Shown here: one piece after another, positions 6,491 through 15,591 of the stretch
Layout: each line of letters opens with the position of its first letter
Numbering within the stretch: position 1 is the first letter of the stretch
NCBI GenBank assembly: GCA_025355465.1
Contig: JANXZO010000004.1
Location: 1 to 62,262 of the forward strand
DNA: 62,262 nt
Source: Bacteroidales bacterium
Lineage (GTDB): Bacteria; Bacteroidota; Bacteroidia; Bacteroidales; FEN-979
Reading direction: 5' to 3'
The notes under the pieces: generated by a model
What the model saw: only the letters and a program-made list of their open reading frames with translations
Told to the model about the DNA's origin: nothing
The model's database searches: none
Made by a program: the position numbers and the translations under genes

Positions 6491-9316
6491 TCAATTTTCT
6501 ATATTCAATTTTCCTTTGAGATAAAATCCGGTATATGAATTTTCTGCTTTCAAAATTTCTTCGGGTGTCCCTTCAAATACGACATGTCCGCCTTCTTCAC
6601 CCCCCTCTTTACCAAGGTCAATTAGCCAGTCGGCACTCTTTATCACCTCCTGGTTGTGCTCGATCACCAGGATGCTGTGCCCGCTGCCGATCAGCGATTC
6701 AAAGGAGATAAGCAGTTTGTGGATGTCATGAAAATGAAGTCCGGTGGTAGGCTCATCAAAAATAAAAAGTGTAGGCTTTTCGCTGGTTCCCTTCGACAGA
6801 AAAAAAGCGAGTTTGATTCGCTGTGCCTCTCCTCCGGATAGTGTGCTTGAAGATTGCCCGAGGTGAAGGTATCCCAATCCGACATCCTGGAGCGGTTTCA
6901 GCCTGGCCAGGATCCTTTTTTCGTGGGTTGTGGGCTTATTGCTATTTCCGAAAAACTCCATCGCCTCGTCAACGGTCATATCAAGAATGTCGACAACACT
7001 TTTTTCCCGGTATTTGATGTCGAGGACCTCCTCACGGAAACGTTTACCCTTGCAGCTTTCGCAGGGCAGAAAAATATCTGCCATGAACTGCATCTCGATT
7101 TTTACGACGCCATCGCCTTCGCACTCTTCACATCGCCCGCCTTCTATATTAAAAGAAAAATATCCTGGTTTGTACCCGCGTACTTTGGCGAGCTGCTGTT
7201 CGGAAAAAAGGTTGCGGATCTCATCAAAAGCTTTGATATACGTAGCAGGATTGGATCGCGAAGAACGACCAATCGGATTCTGATCCACCATCTCCACGGC
7301 ACCGATCCTTTCAATATCACCGTCGATCAGGTCGAACTTGCCGGTTTTTTCTCCATATCCACCATGGATTTTTTTCAGGGCAGGATAGAGGATGCGCTTG
7401 ATAAGTGAAGTTTTTCCCGAACCACTTACGCCTGTAATTACTGTAAAAATGTGTAACGGTATTTTTACACTGATGTTCTTAAGGTTGTTTTCGCGGGCAC
7501 CCTTTATTTCAATAAACTCTTTCCACTTTCGCCGGCTTTCGGGTATCAAGATGCTGCGTTTTCCGGATAGATATTGACCGGTAAGACTCATTTTATCCTT
7601 TTTCAGTTCCCTGATGTCGCCTTCGAATACAACCTCTCCTCCATTTCGTCCGGCCAGGGGCCCTATGTCAATGATACGGTCTGCAGCGCGGATGATCTCT
7701 TCGTCGTGTTCAACTACGATGACGGTATTGCCCAGGTCGCGCAGCCGAAGCAATACCTTGATGAGTCGCTGTGTGTCCCGCGGATGGAGCCCGATGCTTG
7801 GCTCATCCAGAATGTACATAGAGCCCACCAGGTTGCTGCCAAGTGCCGTGGAAAGGTTTATTCGCTGCGATTCTCCTCCGGAAAGGCTGCCCGAAAGCCG
7901 GTTCAGCGTGAGGTAGCCAAGACCAACATCGTTGAGGACCTCCAACCGGTTGTTGATCTCGGTCAGAAGTCTTTTCGAAAGGGTCTGTTCGTATTCGGTC
8001 AGTTCAAGGTTTCTGCAGAACTGTATCAGTTCCGCAACCGGAGTAAGAACGAGTTCGCTGATCGAGCGCCCGTTTATTTTAACATAAGAGGCATCACTTC
8101 GCAACCGCGTCCCTTTGCAGTCAGGACATGTTGTTTTTCCCCGATAACGCGACATCATCACCCGGTACTGAACCTTGTAGTTCTGGCTTTCGACCCATTC
8201 GAAAAACGCACTCAACCCGTGAAAATGTTCATTGCCGGACCACAACAGCTCCCGTTGGGAAGGTGTAAGTTCGTAAACAGGTTTATGAATGGGGAAATCA
8301 AATTTGTAGGCATGCAGCAGCAGTTCATTTTTCCATTCGCCCATCTTCTCACCACGCCAGCAGGCAACGGCATCTTCGTATATCGAGAGACTTTTATTCG
8401 GAATTACCAGGTCCTCGTCGATGCCAATTATACTGCCATACCCTTCACATGTTTTACAGGCTCCATATGGGTTGTTGAAGCTGAAAAGATTTTCGGATGG
8501 CTCCTCAAAAGTCAATCCGTCTGCCTCGAATTTATTGGAAAAGGTGATCCGTTCTGTATCGCTGTCTGTTTTCTCAACCACACAGTAGCCATGACTTTCA
8601 AAATAGGCTGTCTGCACCGAATCAGCAATCCGTCCGGGTAGTTCTTCATCGTCGCCGGAAACAGAAAAACGATCGACCAGGATAAAGCATTCCTTGTGTT
8701 TCTTTATTTTTTTTCCGCAAATGTCTTCGATCCTGAAAATCTCGCTATCCAGCATCACCCGTGTAAAACCCTGCTGCATGAGAACCCCGCATTTTGTGGC
8801 CAGGTCTCCTTTCTGGGAGGTAAAATCCAGCGGTGCAAATATGTTGATGCGCGTGCCTTCTTTCATCGAAAGGATATAATCCACAACGTCGCTGACCGAA
8901 TCTCTCTTTACCAGCGCACCCGAAACCGGAGAATATGTATTTCCGATGCGGGCATACAATAGTTTGAGATATTCATAGATTTCAGTGGAAGTGCCAACGG
9001 TCGATCTCGGATTCAGCGTATTTACACGCTGTTCAATCGCAATGGCAGGTGCAATGCCTTTGATGTAATCCACGTCGGGCTTGCTCATCCTGCCAAGAAA
9101 TTGCCGTGCATAAGCGCTCAGGCTCTCAACATATCGGCGTTGGCCATCTGCATAAAGGGTGTCGAAGGCAAGCGATGATTTTCCGGAACCTGATAACCCT
9201 GTGATCACGACAAACCGGTTCCTTGGGATTGCGAGGCTTATATTTTTAAGGTTGTTGACCCGTGCACCTTTTATGATGATAAAGTCTTTCGGATCGAGGG
9301 CATCTATATTGACCAT
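6491..9316 (-). CDS. uvrA: Excinuclease ABC subunit A
   Basis: UvrA is the damage-recognition ATPase of nucleotide excision repair; it loads UvrB on damaged DNA as a dimer. The 941-residue product has two ABC modules: Walker [13 protein letters not shown] with signature LSGGESQRI, and Walker [12 protein letters not shown] with signature LSGGEAQRI. It also has three Cys4 zinc modules ([24 protein letters not shown]...CESCKGKRF). The ATG at 9316 is preferred over a TTG ten codons upstream. A TATTTTTG -7-like box lies at 9344-9351 on the minus strand. The length and all motifs are normal. Confidence 0.97.
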   Translation of the reverse strand: MVNIDALDPKDFIIIKGARVNNLKNISLAIPRNRFVVITGLSGSGKSSLAFDTLYADGQRRYVESLSAYARQFLGRMSKPDVDYIKGIAPAIAIEQRVNTLNPRSTVGTSTEIYEYLKLLYARIGNTYSPVSGALVKRDSVSDVVDYILSMKEGTRINIFAPLDFTSQKGDLATKCGVLMQQGFTRVMLDSEIFRIEDICGKKIKKHKECFILVDRFSVSGDDEELPGRIADSVQTAYFESHGYCVVEKTDSDTERITFSNKFEADGLTFEEPSENLFSFNNPYGACKTCEGYGSIIGIDEDLVIPNKSLSIYEDAVACWRGEKMGEWKNELLLHAYKFDFPIHKPVYELTPSQRELLWSGNEHFHGLSAFFEWVESQNYKVQYRVMMSRYRGKTTCPDCKGTRLRSDASYVKINGRSISELVLTPVAELIQFCRNLELTEYEQTLSKRLLTEINNRLEVLNDVGLGYLTLNRLSGSLSGGESQRINLSTALGSNLVGSMYILDEPSIGLHPRDTQRLIKVLLRLRDLGNTVIVVEHDEEIIRAADRIIDIGPLAGRNGGEVVFEGDIRELKKDKMSLTGQYLSGKRSILIPESRRKWKEFIEIKGARENNLKNISVKIPLHIFTVITGVSGSGKTSLIKRILYPALKKIHGGYGEKTGKFDLIDGDIERIGAVEMVDQNPIGRSSRSNPATYIKAFDEIRNLFSEQQLAKVRGYKPGYFSFNIEGGRCEECEGDGVVKIEMQFMADIFLPCESCKGKRFREEVLDIKYREKSVVDILDMTVDEAMEFFGNSNKPTTHEKRILARLKPLQDVGLGYLHLGQSSSTLSGGEAQRIKLAFFLSKGTSEKPTLFIFDEPTTGLHFHDIHKLLISFESLIGSGHSILVIEHNQEVIKSADWLIDLGKEGGEEGGHVVFEGTPEEILKAENSYTGFYLKGKLNIEN

Positions 9317-9401
9317 TTTTGAACTTCTCGGTACTAAGTTTGGCAAAAATATGAAGAAAGACTTGCTTTTTGGATTTTTATATTTATTTTTGCTGTAACA
9401 A

Positions 9402-9420
9402 ATACGGATAAAATCCGTAT
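9402..9420. repeat. Perfect palindrome between uvrA and the sigma-factor gene
   Basis: ATACGGAT-AAA-ATCCGTAT is a perfect 8-bp inverted repeat with a 3-nt centre in the divergent intergenic region. It could be an operator for either gene; there is no T-run. Confidence 0.55.
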
Positions 9421-9524
9421 CAATGCATCACCAGCGCAGCCACCTAACCCCCTGCGCTTAAACATAGGAGGGACCTTATCGACTTGACTTCTACTCTTTT
9501 AGATTAAGACTAAAAAGAGAACCT

Positions 9525-10112
9525 ATGAAAGCGCAAGTCGTCCTTACTGATCAGGAATTAATTGGTCTTTATATTGCCGGACATCAGTCGGCCCTCGAAA
9601 ACCTCATTCTTCGTCATAAAAATCGTGTCTTTGCCTATATCCTTATGATCGTAAAGGATAAGGAACTGGCTGAAGATCTTTTCCAGGATACCTTCATCAA
9701 GGTTATCAATACATTCCGTTCCGGACAATACAAGGAGGAGGGTAAATTCATACAGTGGGTGATGCGTATTGCCCATAATCTTATTATCGATTACTTCAGG
9801 AAATCAAAGAGAATACCCACTGTTGAGAATAGTGATGAGTATGATATTTTTGACAAAGTAAGGATTCCGGTAGATTCTGTTGAAGAGCAGATGATCACAG
9901 ATCAGATCCACAAAGATGTAAAAAAGCTGATCGACTACCTGCCTCGCGAACAGAAGGAGGTGCTGGTCATGAGACATTACGCCGACATGAGTTTCAAGGA
10001 TATTGCCGACGTGACCAACGTAAGTATTAATACAGCGCTGGGCCGGATGAGATATGCGCTGATAAACCTTCGTAAACTCGTGAAAGATAACGAGGTAATC
10101 CTTTCCGCATAG
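9525..10112 (+). CDS. ECF-type RNA polymerase sigma-70 factor
   Basis: The 195-residue sigma factor has region 2 (residues about 25-95, with AEDLFQDTFIKVINTF and FIQWVMRIAHNLIIDYFRK) and region 4 (about 130-190, LPREQKEVLVMRHYADMSFKDIADVTNVSINTALGRMR), and no region 3. No anti-sigma factor is encoded beside it. Instead a 63-residue small protein follows 84 bases downstream and shares the terminator at 10397. In Bacteroidota such stand-alone ECF factors are often constitutively present, but its regulon cannot be read here. The palindrome at 9402-9420 lies upstream. Confidence 0.92.
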   Translation: MKAQVVLTDQELIGLYIAGHQSALENLILRHKNRVFAYILMIVKDKELAEDLFQDTFIKVINTFRSGQYKEEGKFIQWVMRIAHNLIIDYFRKSKRIPTVENSDEYDIFDKVRIPVDSVEEQMITDQIHKDVKKLIDYLPREQKEVLVMRHYADMSFKDIADVTNVSINTALGRMRYALINLRKLVKDNEVILSA

Positions 10113-10196
10113 TTAATAACTTTTTTTTCTCCAGTGTAAAATATCGGGTGTATTATCCCCGTTTCTTAGACATGAAACATGTACTAATACATTTTT

Positions 10197-10388
10197 ATGC
10201 CTATGAAGCGAACCGCTACTTTTTTTCAAGTGACCCCACGGGTCAGTTCAAATCCTTCCGACAAACGGAGGAAGAGAGATGAGATGAATCCCAGTGAATC
10301 GGTGATCCGAAATATTCTCAATTATTCTAAAGCCCTTTCGGTATGTGCAACAAAGGATACCGGAATCATTAACCTGGTGATGAACTAG
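10197..10388 (+). CDS. Small uncharacterised protein co-transcribed with the ECF sigma factor
   Basis: The 63-residue ORF lies between the sigma gene and a strong terminator, in the same direction. Its N-terminal half is basic and polar. The C-terminal half has an amphipathic segment, SESVIRNILNYSKAL. No membrane segment or cysteine motif is present, so it is not a typical anti-sigma factor. I do not recognise a function; a small partner or regulator of the sigma factor is one guess from position only. Confidence 0.6.
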   Translation: MPMKRTATFFQVTPRVSSNPSDKRRKRDEMNPSESVIRNILNYSKALSVCATKDTGIINLVMN

Positions 10389-10396
10389 AAACAAAA

Positions 10397-10423
10397 AACC
10401 CCGCTTTCGGCGGGGTTTTTTTT
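10397..10423. terminator. Bidirectional Rho-independent terminator
   Basis: The stem AACCCCGC/GCGGGGTT with a short loop is flanked by an A-run on the left and a T-run on the right. It can end the sigma-factor transcript on the plus strand and the rplS transcript on the minus strand. Confidence 0.9.
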
Positions 10424-10439
10424 ATGTCCAATGTAAATC

Positions 10440-10796
10440 TTAGTGCCTCTGTTCTTTGATGCGGGCTTTCTTTCCCTGAAGTCCGCGAAGGTAGTAAATA
10501 CGTGCCCTTCTAACCACACCATGTTTGTTTACTTCAATTTTGTCGAGAAACGGCGAAGTGCAGGGGAAAATTCTTTCAACACCAATATTTCCGGAAATTT
10601 TCCTAACGGTAAAAGTCTCGTTTGGCCCCTTTCCCGAACGCTGTAATACCACACCCTGGAAGGTCTGGATACGTTCCTTGTTGCCTTCTTTGATTTTATA
10701 ATGAACGGTAACTGTGTCACCTGCTTTAAAACCAGGCAGTTCCTTCTTCTCGATGCAAGTATCTTCTACAAATTTGATGATTTCCGCTTTGTTCAT
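10440..10796 (-). CDS. rplS: 50S ribosomal protein L19
   Basis: The 118-residue protein of the L19 family sits at the subunit interface of the ribosome. Diagnostic stretches are [39 protein letters not shown] and [11 protein letters not shown]. The length is normal. It lies downstream of trmD in the same direction, as in many bacteria, but a 90-base gap with its own -7 box (10839-10846) suggests separate expression. It ends at the bidirectional terminator. Confidence 0.97.
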   Translation of the reverse strand: MNKAEIIKFVEDTCIEKKELPGFKAGDTVTVHYKIKEGNKERIQTFQGVVLQRSGKGPNETFTVRKISGNIGVERIFPCTSPFLDKIEVNKHGVVRRARIYYLRGLQGKKARIKEQRH

Positions 10797-10838
10797 GGCC
10801 TTCTTGTAATATTGATGTGGTTCCTACTAAAAAGTTTG

Positions 10839-10846
10839 CAAATATA
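10839..10846 (-). promoter_or_regulatory. -7 box of rplS (TATATTTG)
   Basis: It is a match to TAnnTTTG on the minus strand about 43 bases before the rplS start. A good -33 TTTG at standard spacing is not visible. Confidence 0.5.
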
Positions 10847-10886
10847 TCGATTTTTTTGAAACCACCAGCACTGTCAAGGTATTTTT

Positions 10887-11579
10887 TTAGAACGACTTCG
10901 CCTGATCATCTAAAAGCCCGGGCCTTCTCTTTCTTGTGCGTTCAAGGGATTGTTCATGCCGCCATTTTACAATCTCCTTGTCATTTCCCGACAGCAGGAC
11001 ATCCGGAACCTTCATCCCCCGGAATTCTGCAGGACGGGTATAAACGGGTGGTGATAGCAGGTTGTCCTGAAAGGAGTCGGAGAGGGCAGAGGTTTCATCA
11101 TTCAGCACCCCCGGTAATAAGCGTACCACAGCGTCGGTAACCACCATGGCGGCCATCTCGCCGCCAGAAAGCACGTAATCACCAATGCTGATCTCGCGGG
11201 AGATAAACCTTTCACGGATCCTTTCGTCAATTCCTTTGTAATGCCCACAAAGTATAAGAAGATTCTGCTGAAGCGACATCTGGTTGGCGATCCGCTGGGT
11301 CAGCAGTTCACCGTCAGGACTCATATAGATGATGTCATCGTATTTGGTGCGGGATTGTAAATCTTCGAGGCAACGAACCACAGGCTCGACCATCATCACC
11401 ATTCCGGCCCCGCCGCCAAAGCAGTAATCATCAACCTTGTGGTGTTTGTCGGCGGTCCAGTCGCGGACATTATACAGGTTGATATTGACCAATCCTTTCT
11501 CCCTCGCCCGTTTCAGGATAGAATAGTTGAACGGACCCTCAAACATCTCCGGAAACAATGTCAAAATATCAATTTCCAT
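10887..11579 (-). CDS. trmD: tRNA (guanine37-N1)-methyltransferase
   Basis: TrmD methylates G37 of tRNAs next to the anticodon using S-adenosylmethionine, preventing +1 frameshifts. The 230-residue product begins [17 protein letters not shown]. It has the trefoil-knot SAM site ([43 protein letters not shown]) and the C-terminal [23 protein letters not shown] segment. It appears to be the last gene of the long operon that starts with the first hydrogenase. A cluster of 8-nt repeats occupies the 30 bases just upstream of its start. Confidence 0.97.
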   Translation of the reverse strand: MEIDILTLFPEMFEGPFNYSILKRAREKGLVNINLYNVRDWTADKHHKVDDYCFGGGAGMVMMVEPVVRCLEDLQSRTKYDDIIYMSPDGELLTQRIANQMSLQQNLLILCGHYKGIDERIRERFISREISIGDYVLSGGEMAAMVVTDAVVRLLPGVLNDETSALSDSFQDNLLSPPVYTRPAEFRGMKVPDVLLSGNDKEIVKWRHEQSLERTRKRRPGLLDDQAKSF

Positions 11580-11609
11580 AATTTCGCCATTTCGCTATTT
11601 CGCCATTTC
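11580..11609. repeat. 8-nt tandem repeat cluster (CCATTTCG/CTATTTCG units)
   Basis: About four copies of the CCATTTCR-type unit fill the whole space between the trmD start and the stop of the upstream MBL-fold gene. The same family occurs at 711-741 and 25515-25548. Confidence 0.7.
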
Positions 11610-12395
11610 CTATATCTCCACTACCAGCCCATCATAGGCCAGCTGAATAAAATCGGGCAACTTCTGGTTTACCTCTTCGTGCAGACCAACAAAATGGCTC
11701 AGATGAGTAAGGAATCCCGCTTCCGGCCTGAGGTCTTTTAGAATGTCTACGGCTTCATTGACAGAAAAATGAGAAATATGTTTGGAGTTTCTGAGTGCAT
11801 TAAGTACGATAATCCGGGAGCCTTTGACTTTTGTGAGTTCGGCTCTCGAAATATAACTTGCGTCGGTTATGTAGGTGAAGTCGCCGATACGGAAACCAAA
11901 CACAGGCAGATTTTCATGAAGTACCTGGATGGGAATGAACTCAACACCCCCAATCTCGAATGGCTCGTTGTCGATAGGATGAATGGTTAGCTGAGGCGCC
12001 CCGAAATAGCGTGATTCGGAAAATATATAGGGAAATTCTGTACGGATTGCATTCATTACAGACGGGGTCCCATAAATGTCAATCTTTTTATTCAGCACGT
12101 AGTTGAATGCCCTTACATCATCCAATCCTGCAATGTGATCACGGTGTTCATGGGTGAAGATAACAGCATCCAGGTTGGCCACGCGTTCGCGCAGCATCTG
12201 TATCCGGAAGTCGGGACCGCAGTCGACCACGAAGGTGCGTCCTGCCGTTTCGATCATTACAGATGTTCTCAGCCGCTTGTCGCGCGGGTCTTCCGAAATA
12301 CATACGGGGCAGTCGCAGGTGATCACCGGAACACCAATGGAAGTTCCCGTGCCCAGGAAGGTTACTTTAATCCGGTCTGTGGTTATTTTTTGCAT
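11610..12395 (-). CDS. MBL-fold metallohydrolase (PhnP-like)
   Basis: The 261-residue enzyme has a metallo-beta-lactamase fold. The metal-binding HxHxDH is in FTHEHRDHIAGLDD near residue 82, with further ligands in DCGPDF and later His residues (SKHISHF, FLTHLSHF). The segment ITCDCPVCISEDPRDKRLRTS is the cysteine-containing N-terminal signature of the PhnP-like cyclic phosphodiesterase group. The in vivo substrate is unknown. Its start overlaps the ribF stop by one base (TGATG), so the two are translationally coupled. Confidence 0.88.
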   Translation of the reverse strand: MQKITTDRIKVTFLGTGTSIGVPVITCDCPVCISEDPRDKRLRTSVMIETAGRTFVVDCGPDFRIQMLRERVANLDAVIFTHEHRDHIAGLDDVRAFNYVLNKKIDIYGTPSVMNAIRTEFPYIFSESRYFGAPQLTIHPIDNEPFEIGGVEFIPIQVLHENLPVFGFRIGDFTYITDASYISRAELTKVKGSRIIVLNALRNSKHISHFSVNEAVDILKDLRPEAGFLTHLSHFVGLHEEVNQKLPDFIQLAYDGLVVEI

Positions 12396-13324
12396 CAGAA
12401 GATAAGTTCATCAACCTGATCGCGGTCAATGAGCAGTTGTTTTTTTAGTTCATCGGTCGTTTGAAGGATCTTTTCCTCCCTGATCCGTTTGTGAAAAAGC
12501 AGGGTTACTATTTGCCCGTCTATGCTTCCATAGTTCTCAAGAAGATGCACTTCAACCAATGTTTCAAGGGGCGACGCTTTATTCTTACGAATAAAACACA
12601 TGGCCCTCGAGAAGCTGTCGTCACCAATCACTGTTGCTGCATACACGCCATTGGCCGGCACCAGTTTGCAATCCTCTTCAATCTTTACCGAATAGCATGG
12701 AAAGCCTATTTCTTCCAGGGTTTGACTGCTTTTTGTCACAGGTCCCATTACAATATACTGGTGGTCGAGGTATGCATTTGCCTTTTGAATGTTGCCGTCG
12801 AGCAATGCTTTCCTGATCTTGGTGCTGCTTACCGATTCGTTGTGGATGTCCTGCTCGGGAATCTCGAAAACCTCGAAGTCATATTCCTTTCCAAGGCTCA
12901 TCAGGGCTTCATAATCTCCTTCCCGGTTATGCCCGAAATGGTGGTTGAATCCAATAACAATCTTGCTTGCATGCAATTTGCTCAACAGAATATCCCTGAC
13001 AAAATCAACGGAGCTGATTTGGGCAAACTCCAGGGTGAACTCAATAATGATCAGGTTATCGAGCCCTGCCTTCTGAAGCAATGCGATTTTCTCCCGCTGA
13101 GAATTGATTAACTGAAGATCTTTTCCAATGGTATCGGGGTAAAGAACCTTTCGGGGATGCGGATGGAAGGTGATCAGGACAGTTTCTCCTCCGGTTTCGG
13201 CGGCGAGTTTCCGGAGATGCTGAAGTATTACCTTATGGCCAATGTGAACGCCATCAAACGAACCGGTTGTGACCACCGCATTTCGGATATGGCCGACCTG
13301 GTCAAAATCATGAAAAATTTTCAC
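12395..13324 (-). CDS. ribF: Bifunctional riboflavin kinase/FAD synthetase
   Basis: RibF makes FMN and then FAD from riboflavin. The 309-residue product has the N-terminal adenylyltransferase domain (TGSFDGVHIGHKVIL with the HxGH motif, then GFNHHFGHNREGD). The C-terminal riboflavin kinase domain has NGVYAATV and LENYGSIDGQIVTLLFHKRIREE. It sits 12 bases after rex in what looks like the long hydrogenase operon; FMN is the flavin of the HydB subunits, a plausible but unproven reason for co-expression. No FMN riboswitch is seen upstream, since the gene is internal to an operon. Confidence 0.95.
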   Translation of the reverse strand: MKIFHDFDQVGHIRNAVVTTGSFDGVHIGHKVILQHLRKLAAETGGETVLITFHPHPRKVLYPDTIGKDLQLINSQREKIALLQKAGLDNLIIIEFTLEFAQISSVDFVRDILLSKLHASKIVIGFNHHFGHNREGDYEALMSLGKEYDFEVFEIPEQDIHNESVSSTKIRKALLDGNIQKANAYLDHQYIVMGPVTKSSQTLEEIGFPCYSVKIEEDCKLVPANGVYAATVIGDDSFSRAMCFIRKNKASPLETLVEVHLLENYGSIDGQIVTLLFHKRIREEKILQTTDELKKQLLIDRDQVDELIF

Positions 13325-13336
13325 TTGCCGAGCTTT

Positions 13337-13978
13337 CTACTTAAACCGTTCGTCATTCTTTTTTGCGAAGAAGGCGACTTTTTCGAGTGATGTGATCATA
13401 TCGTACTCCTCAAGGTAAACATAAGGGGGCACGTTCAATGGTTTTGGAGTGAAGTTAAGAATCCCTTTGACTCCCGCCAGCACCATGGTTTCGGCTATTT
13501 CCGGCGCCTGTTCTGAAGGAACGGAGATGATCCCGATGGAGATATTGTTTTGCTTAATGATCTCGGAGACCTGATTGATATGATAACATGCCACGCCATC
13601 ATATACCCTGTTGATCTTCTCCGGGTTGATGTCGAATGCAGCGATGATAGCGAGTTTCGAACGTTTTCCTTTGAAGTAGCTGATGATGGCTTTGCCAAGA
13701 TTACCCAGTCCGACAACAGCCACCCGCTGACCTTTCTCTGAGTCAATGATCCGGCCAATAAGATCTATCAGTTCTTTGATATCATAACCCTTACGAAGGT
13801 TTCCCGAATAGCCGATCAGCATCAGGTCGCGTCGTACCTGTACCGGAGTTATATGCAGCATCTGAGCAATCTCATGCGAGAAAACGTGGGTCTTCTCCTT
13901 TGACAGAATCATCAGTAAAGCACGGCGATACTGGCTTAACCGCTCAACGGTCTTGTGTGGAAGGTTTTTTATGAACAT
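13337..13978 (-). CDS. rex: Redox-sensing transcriptional repressor Rex
   Basis: Rex is a homodimeric repressor that leaves DNA when NADH binds, so it reads the NADH/NAD ratio and controls fermentation and hydrogenase genes. The 213-residue protein has the N-terminal winged helix (residues 1-80: RRALLMILSKEKTHVFSHEIAQ, TPVQVRRDLMLIGYSGN, KGYDIKEL). The Rossmann NADH domain has VAVVGLGNLGKAII. The C-terminal domain-swapped helix includes YDMITSLEKVAFFAKK. Its start overlaps the upstream receiver-kinase gene by 10 bases, so it belongs to the first hydrogenase operon. Rex-like operators lie upstream of all three hydrogenase operons. Confidence 0.95.
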   Translation of the reverse strand: MFIKNLPHKTVERLSQYRRALLMILSKEKTHVFSHEIAQMLHITPVQVRRDLMLIGYSGNLRKGYDIKELIDLIGRIIDSEKGQRVAVVGLGNLGKAIISYFKGKRSKLAIIAAFDINPEKINRVYDGVACYHINQVSEIIKQNNISIGIISVPSEQAPEIAETMVLAGVKGILNFTPKPLNVPPYVYLEEYDMITSLEKVAFFAKKNDERFK

Positions 13979-15105
13979 GGTTTATTGTCAGTTGGAATTC
14001 TTATAACAAATGTACTGCCCTGGTCCGGAATGCTGCTTACTTCAATCCTGCCTCCGTAATTGTCGATGAGCTTTTTAACAATCGAAAGTCCGAGTCCGCT
14101 GCCGGCTATATGTTTGGTTTTATCACTTTTAATCCGTACAAAATCATCGAAGATTTTATCGATATCGGAAGGGCTCATCCCAATACCGGTGTCCACCACG
14201 CTTATCTCGATACAGTTTCCGTTCGGTACGATGCTAACATCCACAGAGCCGCCGTCATTGTTGTATTTAATCGCGTTTGATATCAGGTTGTTGAACACGA
14301 TTTCAATCTCTTCAGCATCCCCGGGAATAAGAATCGGTTCATTGCTGTGAAGATTTAACGAAACTTCCCGCTGAATGGCGTAGGGACGCATGGTATCCAT
14401 GGCCGTTCGTGCCAAACCGGTGAGGTCGACCTCCGTAATGGTTCGCTTCGCCTTCCCTGATTCGACGCGGGTAAGGTCCAGCAAATCGAGAATGAGGTGG
14501 CGCATCCCCTTGATGCGATCAAGAGAACGGTCGATCATCACATCGTAATCCTCAATTTTATTGCCCATCTGCCGCTCCCTGATCATCTTCAAGTATCCCT
14601 CAACAGCGCTGAGAGGAGCCTTCAGCTCATGCGATAACACGGAAAGGAAGGTGAATCTTATCTGTTTCCCCGTATCCTGAAGTTTGTTGGTCATCTTTTT
14701 CAGGAATACCCTTTTTGTAATGTTCTCTATCGAGGATTTGAGTTCCTGCGGGGTAAACGGTTTGGGAATAAAATCGTAGGCGCCGTCGCTGGTGGCTTTT
14801 ACCGCAAGTTCCAGCGATGCGTAGGAGGTGATCATGACCACGATGATGTTCAGCTGTCGCTTTTTAATATATTCGAGAACTTCAATTCCCTGAATGCCCG
14901 GAAGTTTGTTGTCGAGTAGCAGAATGTCAGGCTTAAGCGCCTCCACAATCTCAATTCCGATTTCTCCGGTAGCAGCTTCAAGTACCTCGAAATCAAACGC
15001 TTCATCCATAAATGGATAGTCTACCCTGAAATTTCGCAGGATACGGCTCACACCGCTCCGTATTCCGGGTTCATCATCAACAACAAGTATCTTCAGCGTG
15101 GACAT
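13969..15105 (-). CDS. Response regulator-histidine kinase hybrid (REC-HisKA-HATPase)
   Basis: The 378-residue cytoplasmic protein has an N-terminal receiver (ILVVDDEPGIRSG, phospho-acceptor Asp in DILLLDNKLPG, Lys in FIPKPFTPQEL). It then has a dimerisation/phosphoacceptor domain with the His in FLSVLSHELKAPLSA and an ATPase domain (NLISNAIKYN, DTGIGMSPSD, GSGLGLSIVKKL). There is no membrane segment, so the input is phosphorylation of the receiver. It follows a receiver-only gene and the hydrogenase-like sensor kinase, and overlaps rex. This suggests a relay starting at the hydrogenase-like sensor; the final target is not apparent. Confidence 0.92.
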   Translation of the reverse strand: MSTLKILVVDDEPGIRSGVSRILRNFRVDYPFMDEAFDFEVLEAATGEIGIEIVEALKPDILLLDNKLPGIQGIEVLEYIKKRQLNIIVVMITSYASLELAVKATSDGAYDFIPKPFTPQELKSSIENITKRVFLKKMTNKLQDTGKQIRFTFLSVLSHELKAPLSAVEGYLKMIRERQMGNKIEDYDVMIDRSLDRIKGMRHLILDLLDLTRVESGKAKRTITEVDLTGLARTAMDTMRPYAIQREVSLNLHSNEPILIPGDAEEIEIVFNNLISNAIKYNNDGGSVDVSIVPNGNCIEISVVDTGIGMSPSDIDKIFDDFVRIKSDKTKHIAGSGLGLSIVKKLIDNYGGRIEVSSIPDQGSTFVIRIPTDNKPCS

Positions 15106-15153
15106 GTTTATTATTTCACATCAAAAATAAGCGGAAAAACAGACAAAACAACA

Positions 15154-15558
15154 TTAGCTGTTATTTTTTAACAGTAATTTGTCGATTTCCTCCTTCAATC
15201 TCTCAGACCTGATTCCCTTGTCAAGAAAACAGTCCGCTTTGATCCATTTGCGATTGTTTTCATCGTTAATATCAAAGCTGATACCTGTTTCAGCGGCCAC
15301 TCCGGTAGCGATAATGATGGGTAATCCGGGATATTTTTTTTTCATTTTATAGCACAGGATGAAGCCACTGTCTTCGTTTTCCATCATAAGGTCGAGGATG
15401 GCGAGATCGGGTTTTGTTTTCTCAATCAGTTCCTCGGCCTCCTTCTGGCCTTCGGCCGTAATGGTTTTGAATCCGAATTTTTCAACCCTGGCCTGGAGCT
15501 GGAAGAGGTAATCGGAGTCATCGTCAACGATAAGGATAGTGTAATCGGCAGGTCTCAT
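15154..15558 (-). CDS. Stand-alone response regulator receiver protein
   Basis: The 134-residue single receiver domain has the acidic pair in ILIVDDDSDY, the phospho-acceptor Asp in DLAILDLMMENEDSGF, the T/S position in ATGVAAETGI and the Lys in DCFLDKGIRSE. There is no output domain. Between the switch T/S and the Lys there is an insertion (DINDENNRKWIKA) that is longer than usual. It lies between two kinase genes, with gaps of 33 and 48 bases, and probably acts as a phosphorelay intermediate or a protein-interaction switch. Confidence 0.9.
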   Translation of the reverse strand: MRPADYTILIVDDDSDYLFQLQARVEKFGFKTITAEGQKEAEELIEKTKPDLAILDLMMENEDSGFILCYKMKKKYPGLPIIIATGVAAETGISFDINDENNRKWIKADCFLDKGIRSERLKEEIDKLLLKNNS

Positions 15559-15591
15559 ATTTTATGTTTTCAGGATTTACTGGAATTCCAA

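Noticed and set aside
7574-8641. 355-codon plus-strand ORF opposite uvrA
   Set aside because: It is antisense to a complete UvrA with all motifs. The translation has no recognisable domain, and its frame follows from the codon use of the real gene.
12395-13336. FMN riboswitch before ribF
   Set aside because: Only 12 bases separate ribF from rex, so there is no room and no RFN-element sequence is seen.
13979-15153. Direct transcriptional output domain on the receiver-kinase hybrid
   Set aside because: The protein ends with the ATPase domain; no helix-turn-helix or enzymatic output follows.
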